A stretch of 64,000 nucleotides of DNA, taken from the NCBI GenBank assembly GCA_032768795.1, contig CP136494.1, positions 868,001 to 932,000 of the forward strand. The letters run 5' to 3'. Shown piece by piece: positions 10,625 to 19,692 of this stretch. A program made the position numbers and the translations under genes. Within the stretch, counting starts at the first letter, position 1. Each line of letters starts with the position of its first letter. The notes under the pieces were generated by a model, which saw only the letters and a program-made list of their open reading frames with translations, did no database searches and was not told the origin of the DNA. This DNA comes from Tremella fuciformis. Lineage: Eukaryota; Basidiomycota; Tremellomycetes; Tremellales; Tremellaceae.

Positions 10625-11825
10625 ATGAGCAGTAGCGACAAAATATATCCACACGCACACGACCAGTCTTTATCTGTACCCACACTCGACCAGACGTCCC
10701 AGGGCGCCAGCAGTCGACACGCCTCGCATCTCACTCTTGTGGACATGGACGTCGAGGCCCAGGCAGACGCGGCGGGCAGCTCGAAAGAGGTGCAGCGAGA
10801 GCCCGAGGGTGCGGCGACGAGCCGAGAGGAGCAGACGCCCCGACGACGACTGCGGCGCTGTGCGCTGCCATGGGAGAGGAAAGATGGGTGGTCGGGATAC
10901 CTCGCGGAGAGCGTCAGCACGCGCGCGCTCATCCCCTCGCTCGTTGTACAGGCCTTGGCAACCGGGTACGTCTCTCTTCTCCCTCTTCTCCCCCTTTGTC
11001 CCCGCGCCCGGCCCCTCGGGTGGTGTCCCCATCGGAGAATTAGGATATTTTGCAAGGGTCCATTAGAAATTCTCCCCTTTTGGCCCCGTGCCTCCTTCGT
11101 TTCATTAGGAATTTCCTAATCATGTCGTCCGTGGCGGCCTGGCGTGGCGTTCCACCGTCGACGAGCGTGTCTTTGATGACGACGAGCTGACTCGCAGCAT
11201 CCTCGACGCTACCACCTTCGCCGACTTCAACACCTTTGCCAGCAATCAGACGGGGAACACGATTCTTCTCACCGTCTTCATCATCGGTACGGTGCGAGTG
11301 CTGCTCCTGCTCACCGGGGTATCGCTCGCCTCGTTCCTCGGGTCGGCCTTCGTCTTTGGCCAAATGGGCCACATCTTCGGTGTGCGCCGCCGCGCATGGC
11401 TGTTCCTCACCACCACCGTGCAGATCGCCCTGCTGCTCATCGCGTGCGTCATGGTCTCCCCCGCGGGGCCCGCCGCCACCGCCGTCAGGGGCAAGCACGA
11501 ATGGGTCGTCATCTTCCTCTTCGCCTCCATGTCCGGGGCCCAAGTCGCCAGCGCGCGCCAGAGTGCGTGCCAGGAGGTGCCCACGGCCCCGATGACCAGC
11601 TCGTACGTCGACCTCATGGCCGACGCCAACCTGTTCAAGCCGTGGAGCCACCCGGACGCGGGCCCGCGCAATCGCCGCGTCATGTATGTGTTTGCGATGG
11701 TCGGCGGAGGCCTGCTGGGCGCGGGCGTGCACAAGTCGGCCGGCAGCTGGGTCGTCGTGCTGCTCACGATGATCATCAAGATCTTTGTGCTGCTCATCAT
11801 GGCCTGCGGGCGGGCGGATGAGTAG
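10625..11825 (+). CDS. DUF1275 (YoaK-like) membrane protein
   Basis: Exon 1 (10625-10965) encodes a hydrophilic N-terminus ending in the first conserved helix, LVVQALATG. A 232-nt intron (10966-11197) follows, and exon 2 (11198-11825) continues with ILDATTFADFNTFASNQTGN, the family signature. The exons sum to 323 codons including the stop. About six hydrophobic helices are visible (for example TILLTVFIIGTVRVLLLLTG and VMYVFAMVGGGLLGAG). DUF1275 proteins are widespread in bacteria and fungi; their substrate is not established. The gene has a TATA box and an unusually long intron for this window, which contains two inverted repeats described separately. Neighbours give no functional clue. Confidence 0.85.
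11034..11120. repeat. Inverted repeats inside the DUF1275 intron
   Basis: GGAGAATT at 11034-11041 is the reverse complement of AATTCTCC at 11068-11075, so a 26-nt interior is bracketed by 8-bp arms. At 11104-11120 lies a 17-bp palindrome with 8-bp arms, ATTAGGAA-T-TTCCTAAT. Related ATTAGGA/ATTAGAAA words recur between the two. The AT-rich block contrasts with the GC-rich surroundings and lies within the only intron of the window over 200 nt. Confidence 0.6.
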
Positions 11826-12250
11826 ACCTGCAAGGGGTTTGGAGCCGGTTGGGGGCCCGGTTGTACATACATGGCATCAGTGACTTAGACGATTAGACGA
11901 TTAGAATGACCGTTATGATGGATGGCTTGAGCGAGGTTGTACTTGCGGTGACCCGTGGGCGGGCGGAGACGGAGCTCGGACCGGACATGACGCCATTTCC
12001 GTCTCGACTCTACATTTACATCCACACCCACATCAACAGCATCACAGACCACCCCAAGGACCAAGAACTCCAACAGAGAAGCTCAGCGAGTTGTGACCGA
12101 GACGCTTATGACTTGGCTTCGGCCGAGAGATTGCGCGAGTCGAATCTGATAAACCTCGGTGTCATCGCCGGTGCGCAGCCAAGAAGCACGCGGCGACTCG
12201 AGCTGTACTCGTGACCGTTCTGCAACGTGCACTGCACTTCTCCATACCAC
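11826..12250. other. Intergenic region
   Basis: This interval holds the 3' flank of the DUF1275 gene and the promoter of the O-methyltransferase gene. A short direct repeat of ttagacga occurs near 11886-11904. Nothing else was recognised. Confidence 0.4.
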
Positions 12251-13344
12251 ATGACGCCCTTACGTCTACAAAGACTTGTTGTGGCTGCTCTCGAAGCCAG
12301 AACAAGCATAGCATCACCCGCTGCGCCGCGCACACAGCTGCGAGCTTTGCATCAGACCGCAACTCGGAGGATGCCGTACGAGCCCCGCCCGGACGGCGGC
12401 ATGGAGTACACGACTGCCAAGCACAGGCAACAGATGCCCGTCGACTCGCCCGGGGGCGGAAGCCAAGGTGGGCAAGCCGCTGATGTGTTGCGTGCGGGAG
12501 ACTGATGCTGCTCCCAGACGCCAAGTATACTGCGAAAGACACGGATGCGTACCTCCAGTCCAAGCTGATCCCGGAGGACGAGTGGTCCGCTGCGCTCGAG
12601 CGCAATCTCCAGCGCGCCAAGGACGCCGCCATGCCCGACATCGCCGTCAGCCCTCTGCAGGGGCAGTTTCTCACCATCCTCGCCAAAGGCCTGGGGGCGA
12701 GCAAGGTCCTTGAGATCGGCACGTTGGGCGGGTGAGTCCGGCGTGCTCCCAGTCCACGTATTCGACCTGGCCTACGCCGTGCTGTCTCTGACATACAGGT
12801 ACTCGACCTCGTGGTTTGCCCGTGCGCTGCCAAGACACGGGCAGATCGACACGCTCGAAGTCTCGCCGCTGCATGCCAAAGTCGCCAATGAGAACTTCAT
12901 CGACGCCGACCTCTACCCGTTCCCCAAGATCCACCTCGGCCCCGCACTCGACACGCTTCGTGATCCCTCTGGCCCCTTTGCGCGTCCACCCGACAACGGT
13001 GTCGGAGAGCCGGGGTACGACCTCGTATTCATAGACGCGAACAAAGACCAGATCCACGATTACTTCCAGGAGTCCCTGCGGCTCACCCGCAAGGGCGGTA
13101 TCATCCTCGTGGACAATGCCATTCGCCGCGGGCGTATCACTGAGCCCGACCCCAGCGCGACGGATGTGGACGTGACTGGTCTGAGAAAGCTGTATGACTG
13201 GGCCGAACAGGACAAGGGCAAGACGGTCATGATGTCGGGTATACAGACCGTCGGCGCGAAGTTCTGGGAGTGGGCATCCCTTTGTCACTACAAAAGACGG
13301 CAGGCTGACAGCGTAGCGGCTTTGCCATAGCCATCAAGCTGTGA
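12251..13344 (+). CDS. SAM-dependent O-methyltransferase, family 3 (CCoAMT/COMT-like), 309 aa
   Basis: Four exons (12251-12467, 12518-12731, 12799-13269, 13317-13344) give 310 codons with stop. The SAM-binding motif KVLEIGTLGGYSTSWFA lies around residues 134-150. The acidic metal/SAM motif DLVFIDANKDQ lies near residue 218, and GGIILVDNAIRRGRI follows. The last 28-nt exon restores the conserved C-terminus GFAIAIKL; reading through its 47-nt intron would give an unrelated tail. The family transfers methyl groups to catechol-type hydroxyls in a divalent-metal-dependent way; the substrate here is unknown. The first 45 residues are rich in Arg, Ala and Leu with almost no acid, resembling a mitochondrial presequence. 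A second ATG after it (MPYEPRP) would give a cytosolic form. Confidence 0.88.
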
Positions 13345-13433
13345 ATGTACGAATCACGACACGAACCGAGGCAATGATGTATGTGCATAACGTCTTCCAG
13401 AGACAGTGCCCGCATTCTGAGACTCGTGCACTC

Positions 13434-15039
13434 TCAATCGTCCCCGCCCTGCCCATCATCACCCTCTCCATCTCCATCCCCATCCCCGTCCCCGTCCCCA
13501 TCCCCATCTCCGTCCCGGTCCGCATTCTGCTTGCCGCCGCCCTGGCCCCCCTGCTGGCCTCCTCCTCCGCCTTTGTTCTTCTTCTTGTTCTTCTTCCCGC
13601 CACCACCCTGCTGCCCCGGCAGCGGCTCGCCAGGCGGCATGGGCGCGCCGAACGTCTGTCCCTGCGCATTCGGCAGCTTGGCTCCGTCGTATCCATACCC
13701 GGTCCACCCCTCCGTGCCAAGTCTGGTCGTCTGCCATCCCGTCTGACCCTTGGGGATCGTCTTACCGTACGCCTCCCACGAGGGCAAGTCCGGGTAGTGT
13801 ATGCTGACGGCGTGGTTCATGGTCTTGGAGTGTGAGTCGGCCTGCTTCTCCGCCTCGCTCAGGCCGTACACGTTCGCCAGGCCTGTGTACGGCTTGTTCG
13901 GCCAGATGGGAGTGTATTCGGGAAAGTACGAGTCGTGGTGTTTCCAGTTTCCACCGGTCGGTTGGCGCTGCAACAATGGATGCACCTCGGTCATCCCATT
14001 GATCGGCTCGGTAGAAGGGATCATCGCAGGGCTGGCCTTCATCGCCGACTTGATCTTGCCATTCGCCTTACCCGTGGGTCGCTCCGGTGTCGTGTCTGGC
14101 GTGGGAAGGTACGGGCTGCCGTCTGGTCCCGGGGTGAATTGCACCTTGTTCTTCTTGAGCTTGGCGCCCGAGTTCCACTGGAGACCCTTGGTGTCCTGCG
14201 GTACGGGCTCCCAATTCGGCATAGGCTTCGCAGTCACCGGTAGAGCATCCATGCCTGGTCCCATCCCGGCCGACTTCGGCTGCGGCGACGAGGCGTTCGC
14301 ATTCAGGAAAGACTCGTACGGCGGAAAGTAGTACGGGTGGTGCTCCCACATGTCTTCCTCGACCACTGCTTGCTCCTCGTACGGCTCAAACTGTACAGGT
14401 GGTGTGACAGGTGGGGTGTCCTTCTTGCGGAGACTCAACCACGAGCGCTTCTTCTTCGGCCCGGGTGTCAGCGTTGGCGTGAGGGGGGCAAGCGGGGGGA
14501 GCGGGCCAAAGTCGACCTCCATAGACCCTGCGGGCGGTGCTGCGATCAGGTCGATCCTGTTCTGCAGGGGAGTGGGAGAGGCGGTCTGATGCCGAAGAAA
14601 GGTGACAGATCGTTTCTCCTTGACGAAGCTCTCGGCGGGCCCAGGCGTGATCTCGGTCTCTTGCACGGTGTACTCCTCGAATGAAGGTCGGCGACTGGGC
14701 CGCAAGATCGAGCGCAGGGACCGTTTCTTGGTGAGAGGCGGAGCAGAGTCGGCGGCCGCCCGTTCCGATTCGACGTTAGCCACTACTCTTAGCGAGCGGA
14801 AAGCTGCGGCGGACTGGCTCACAGAAGAAGTCGAGCGACTCGGGATCTAGCTGGTCCGATGCTACGACTGCCTCTTGTGGTAATAGCGGTGGCAGGGCTG
14901 CCGCCAGACCTGAAGGCGAGATGGGGGGCTCGCCGTCCCACTTGATGTTCAAGATATCCCTGATTGATCTGCGCCGGGAGATCGTGTCGCTGACGGGAGT
15001 CATAGGAAGCGACCCGACAGCCTCCTGTATCTCAGTCAT
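13434..15039 (-). CDS. Unknown low-complexity protein with Asp-Gly repeat tail (517 aa)
   Basis: Exon 1 (14866-15039) starts with ATG at 15039 (MTEIQEAVGSLPMTPVSD). A 52-nt intron (14814-14865) leads to exon 2 (13434-14813), for 518 codons including the stop. Features in order: RSIRDILNIKWDG near the start; basic SLRSILRPSRRPSF; proline-rich blocks; two related aromatic blocks, WEHHPYYFPPYESF and WKHHDSYFPEYTPIWP; a conserved-looking globular patch (SIHYPDLPSWEAYGK); Gly/Lys/Asn runs; and a C-terminal tail of alternating Asp and Gly. No known domain was recognised. It ends 89 bp from the O-methyltransferase stop, tail to tail, and is divergent from the WW-domain gene. Confidence 0.65.
13464..13517. 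repeat. Hexanucleotide tandem repeat encoding (Asp-Gly)n
   Basis: On the plus strand CATCCC/CGTCCC/CATCTC hexamers repeat about nine times. On the coding minus strand they read as alternating GAY and GGN codons, giving the acidic Asp-Gly tail of the protein at 13434-15039. Copy number is likely to vary between strains. Confidence 0.8.
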
Positions 15040-15416
15040 ACTTGTACTGGCCTAGTGAGTAGGCGTAGTGAAGGGAGATCAAAAGACGGCCGGTCTTGTC
15101 CTGTCAGGTGTCCCAGAGGGCATCAAGAGGGCGTCATTGTCTCCCCGCGCACATCCGGTTCTTTGTCCACCCTCGGCGTGCCTGGGCCGGACAGCAGGGC
15201 ATCTGTACTACAGGTGGTGCGAGACCTGCCATTGTGATTGTGATGGTGATGTCGCAGGGCATCATGTCCTTTTTGTGAAGATACAAAACCCAAGCCAGAT
15301 TTCCGTCAACCAGCCTGAATGATTACGTAATGCTAAAGTCGGTTTGCAGGTGTTTCTCGTCTCGGCTCTGCACTCCATGAGTGTCTGTTGTCTGCTGCAT
15401 TCACTCACACGCAAAC
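15040..15416. promoter_or_regulatory. Divergent promoter with a TTACGTAA palindrome
   Basis: This 377-bp gap separates two divergent starts. It contains the perfect palindrome ATTACGTAAT at 15322-15331, whose core TTACGTAA (15323-15330) matches the binding site of CREB/Yap-like bZIP factors. It lies about 90 bp from the WW-domain gene start. Confidence 0.5.
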
Positions 15417-16370
15417 ATGCCCTCGGCAAAAGCGACCACCGTGGAAGAGGCATCGCCATCGCCTCCTCCACTCCCTGACGAGCCGCTTCCACATGCGGGC
15501 GACGAGCCGATCGCCACTCTCGGCGATGGTTCCGACGGCGAAGACGAAGACGAAACACGCGACGGTTTGGGTCTCGACGGAAACAACGATGACGACGAAG
15601 AGGCGTGGGATCCAGCATCGGACAGACCGCCAGCAGCCACCAGCAAAGGAAAAGGCAAGGCCAAGGAGGGGTCTGTGGCGGCAGAGGGATCAGCAGAAGC
15701 GAGCGCACAGCCGTGGCAAGCCGTATGGTCTGCCGAACAAAACGGTCAGTCCTCCATGCGTCACTTCGGGGACGCCAAGCTCGGCTGATGCGCAGCGTGG
15801 TACTTCTGGAACACCCTCAGCGGCGAGGTGACATGGATCAATCCCCTCGTACCGCCTTCTGCGGAATCCGGCGCTCCCCCGTTGCCCTCGGAAGCGCCGC
15901 CCCTCCCAGTGGAACAGCCGCCTCTGCCAAACGAGGAGCCACCGCCCATGACCGGCCCGCCGGACATAGATCCTGGCCTGCATTACCTTCTTCCGCCCGA
16001 ACAGCGCGGCATGGGCTTGTCAAAGGCAGAAGCTGGGGCGCAGACGGCTCTGTTCAACGCGAGAACGGGACGGTTTACCGCGAACAACTACCAGTACACG
16101 GTGGGGCACCTGGACGAGTACAATCGCGCCAACAGGATGAAGAGCCATTATTTCGACGTGGAGGGCTGGGAGAAAGAGAGAGCCGAGGAGAATGCAAAGC
16201 GGAAGCGAGACGAGGAGATGGGTGTGGCGTCCAAGACCAAGATCTCCAGAAAGGACATGGTCAGCTTCCCTTATCAGGTTGCACCGAAATACCACGCTGA
16301 TCCGCAGGAACGCTTCAAGGCCAAGAAGGCCGAGAGGAAGGCGCGCTCTCAAGCGTGGCTACGAGACTAG
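15417..16370 (+). CDS. WW-domain protein (300 aa)
   Basis: Exons 15417-15744 and 15796-16370, joined across a 51-nt intron, give 301 codons with stop. The acidic, Ser/Pro-rich N-terminus (about 100 residues) is followed by a WW domain near residues 101-130: the first Trp in QPWQAVWSAEQN, then AWYFWNTLSGEVTWINPL, with the central aromatic pair and final Trp-x-x-Pro. The intron splits the domain. Immediately after come repeated proline motifs (PPLPSEAPPLPVEQPPLP), potential ligands for WW domains, and then a conserved-looking charged helical C-terminus (NRANRMKSHYFDVEGWEKER) typical of nuclear RNA-processing factors. A role in splicing is only a guess. The start at 15417 is the first in-frame ATG. 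Confidence 0.75.
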
Positions 16371-16541
16371 TTCGAGCTGGGCAGACCATGTAACAGTACC
16401 CAAGAGAGCATTTGCATTAGAACGTTCGTCTATGTCGTCGACATCCAGATGCCGGCGGGTCGTCACTATAAATCTTGTATTACTTCTCACCTGTGGCCTG
16501 CAATGTCCCAGTGTCCTTCTGGCTGCTACAAGATGTCTCGC

Positions 16542-18773
16542 CTAAGCGTTCGCAACAAAGTAGTTGTAATTGTAATCAGTGGGTGCGCTACTCGTCAGCA
16601 TGATATCTGCTTGCTGCTGCTGCTCAATCAACTCACGTAGTGTAAGTGAAGTGTCCTTTGGAGTCGTACGACTTAACCAGTGTGCCGCTTCGCGTGATGT
16701 TGACGCCGATGCTCCCGGCGGCACTACCGACGCTGAGCTTGTTGATGCCGGCCGGGAGGTTCCACGTAGCGGTGTTGGCGCCGGTGTGCACGACGACCGT
16801 GGCGGCACTGCTGAGCGTGACGAGGGCGTACACGTTGTCGTCGGTGTAGTCCCAATTCGTGGGGCGCGCGTTGGTGGGATTCGTAGCTGTCGCAGCTTTC
16901 GGATGGGGCCTGGACCACATCCAGATGGCGTCCGAATACGAGGCGTACGAACCGGTCTTGAAAGCATGCGCGTATATGGAGAGCATGGACAGCCACGATG
17001 TATGAGGCATGCCCGTCGTCCAGCCTTGCGAGTTGGGCTGGTCAGCGCGGACCGGGCCGACATAGTGGCTCTCGCCATAATCGTTCCACGAGATGAGCTC
17101 GATCATGTCGAACTTTGCGCGCATGGCGATGAGCGCCTCCATGCGCGTGGCGAGCAGCCAGTTGTCGCTCCGATAGATCCAGTTCTTGTTGTACGACGAC
17201 GGCCCGTAGTACGTGAAGAAGCACGGCGACACGGCGGGCATGTACGTCTTGTTCCCTAGGTCGGCCATGTACTCTACGTCGCTCGACGTGTCGAGGTTGC
17301 TTGATCCCATTGGCCACCCCGAGTTCCAGTTGAGCTCGCCGTCGAGCCAGCCCATGCTGCTGGACGAGAACGTGGACGGGTCCGAGAAGATGGCCGGCAT
17401 CTCGTATATCGACACGTTCTTGGCGGTGAGGAGCGACCGCACATAAGTCCAGCCGGCCAGAACGCTCGACTGTCCGAATGTGCAGCCGTCACCCGAAAAG
17501 CCCGAAACGAGCGTTTTGCCTTTATAGGTCGCCTGGGCCTTGGAGGAAGCATACGTCGCAATGAGATTGGCAAAGTTGGACGCGTCGCTCGTCGAGGAGC
17601 AACTGATGGAAGTCACGTCGAACGAGCTGGTCTCAGCCCCAATGCGGCGCCGACCTGAGTTGGACGACTCACAAGAACATCTTGAACGTTCCCTGGGCTT
17701 CTGCAGCTGCATATGCATTGGCAACGCGTGCAGGCTGCCAACTGTCGCCTCCCATGTTCAACGCAAAGCCGTCGATGCCGGCAGCAGCAGCTTGGCTGAT
17801 GTCATCTGCCCATGTGGCTTGAGTGTACGAGTACGTCTGAGCATCAGCTCAGTCGCATCTCTCCTGCGCGCGCCTGGCTCACATTTCCCACCATGTGGTG
17901 CGCCCATATGTATTTTGTTCCAGTAGCAGCAGGCGGTGCAGCAACGCCCGTGACAGCCGACGATGCCACGGCGCTCGTGGTAGATGTGGCACTGGTACTG
18001 CTAGCTTTGCTGGTGGTGGTGCTTGTACTCGTGACCTTGCTAGTGCTCGAAGACGAACTTGTACTTGTCGCCTTGCTGGTCGTTGAGGCTGTGGACGTGG
18101 TCGTGGTGGAGGCCTTGCTTGTCGTCGAAGTAGAGGTGGCCGCTTTGCTCGTCGAGGTGCTGGTTGCTTTTGACGTGGATGTCGAGCTCGAAGTGGCGGG
18201 TTTGGAGTAGACTGACAGGTCAACGTCGCCGCATCGTATACGTGTCCTGGCAAAACTCACCAGACAGTCGATACGATCCACCGCACTTTTGGCTGCTATC
18301 TCCACCGCAGACAGAGGAACATTGCGAATCCGCCAGGATTGTAGGGGTACCGGAAGAATAGGCGTTGGCGCACTGCGATCAGCCTTCCCCCTCGGGTCTC
18401 GGTGATGGGCGACATACATAGCACTGTCCACTCCCTGGTGCGATCAGCCCGATACATTGTGACCGTATGCGCACTCACATTCCGTGCCAGACAGGACGTA
18501 GCCCTTGCCATCGCAGAAGGCCGCGCACACCCCCGGCGTCATCGTCACATAGTTTGTCTCGCTCGGCCCGGCAAGCGTTCGAGTCCCCGAATCCAACACA
18601 CACCCCACATAGGTCCAGGTCGTATCAGCTCGAGCTGCGAGAGGGGCTGTCCGGGCGACATGGTCAAGCGCCGGAGTGTGGCCGAACCATCTTGGGGCGG
18701 CGGTGGTGGGAGGCGCTAGCAGAGCTAGCGATAGGAGAGGAAGGAGTGAAGAGGGCTGGAATGTCGATATCAT
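16542..18773 (-). CDS. GH71 alpha-1,3-glucanase with one WSC domain (651 aa)
   Basis: Seven exons (18479-18773, 18418-18434, 18261-18372, 17883-18211, 17673-17836, 16637-17626, 16542-16590) sum to 652 codons with stop. Order: signal peptide (MISTFQPSSLLPLLSLALLA), one WSC domain (YVGCVLDSGTRTLAG to CGGSYRLSVY), a Ser/Thr/Lys linker of about 75 residues, and a GH71 catalytic domain starting KYIWAHHMVGNTYSYTQATW. That domain contains GIDGFALNMGGDSWQPARV, FSFDVTSISC and MIELISWNDYGESHYVGP. GH71 enzymes cleave alpha-1,3-glucan (mutan, fungal wall); WSC modules bind wall polysaccharide. The protein is secreted. Exon 2 is a 17-nt micro-exon needed to restore the WSC cysteine pattern (SGQCYCANAY). 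A paralogue with five WSC domains lies at 47737-51380. Confidence 0.92.
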
Positions 18774-19692
18774 GGTGTCGGCTCGGTGACAGTAGTGGTC
18801 GAATATAGGGAAGTTGTCTCGAAGTCTGTGGTGTCCGAGTCATCCAGTGACGCTGTCCTCCTTGTGTCCTGTGTTCAGTTGTGACCGGAATCGCCACCGT
18901 CTATAGCGGGTATAAGTAGTCAAAAACCAAGGGGGGAATGACGAGCACAAGCTCCGCTCCACACCATTCGATCAGGCGAGCATGAGCGAGCATTCCTCCG
19001 CGCTGCACGGTCTGTCGATGGTGGGCGGACTCGCCCGGGGACTAGCGAAAAGACGGACGGGCGACCTAGCTCGTCGCTGCTGCACCTGCACCTTGGCATC
19101 AACGACCTGCCACGCGCAGTCACTCTAGCCGAGCGGCCCTGTGCTCTTGGCCGACCGATCATGAGTACGTGCGTGCTGACCCGAAGCCTAAAGCCCCTGG
19201 TCAGCATCGGTGCTGGCTCATGAGTCGAGTTATCGCGCAGAGTCGCAGCCCGCGTGTTGTTGTTGATCTTCTGGTCAAATTCCTGATCGTCAGGTTCGCC
19301 AGGAGCAGGTGCCTGGGTTGAGCTGTTCCCGGGTGACATGTCCTGTCGGATGTTAATGTTTCGAGGTTCATCAAGCGCAAGCTTTTCAGCTTTGATTTTT
19401 AGTGACTTCTGAAACAGCCTGACCAGAAGACGCCACCGGGATAGGAAATATCCTGTGGCTGGTCGCCTCTCCGCCCAGTCCGCCGGCATCTTGCAGTTCG
19501 GTACAGTACCGATTCCTTGGCTCTCCTGAGTACCCGCAAGGCCGTTCGTTTTCCTGACGTGGCCGAGGCTTCATTACGCAAAGTTCGGGTTAGTGCGAAA
19601 GTCTGTTGGGGAACCGGAGGTGGGGTGTCAAGTGTTGCTGCTTGTGCGAGCAAGACATCGATGACGCTCATGCAATGTCGCTCAGACAGACG
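18774..19692. other. Intergenic region between glucanase and RdRP genes
   Basis: These 0.9 kb contain the promoter of the GH71 gene and the 3' flank of the RdRP gene. Frames present are short or lack conserved features. Nothing recognised. Confidence 0.4.

Noticed and set aside
11040..11732. Minus-strand frame of 230 codons rich in His, Arg and Gly
   Set aside because: Antisense to the DUF1275 coding exon, with GC-rich shadow composition and no family signal.
12518..13344. Apparent frameshifts in the O-methyltransferase
   Set aside because: Each is explained by a GT-AG intron of 47-67 nt that restores conserved motifs; the gene is not broken.
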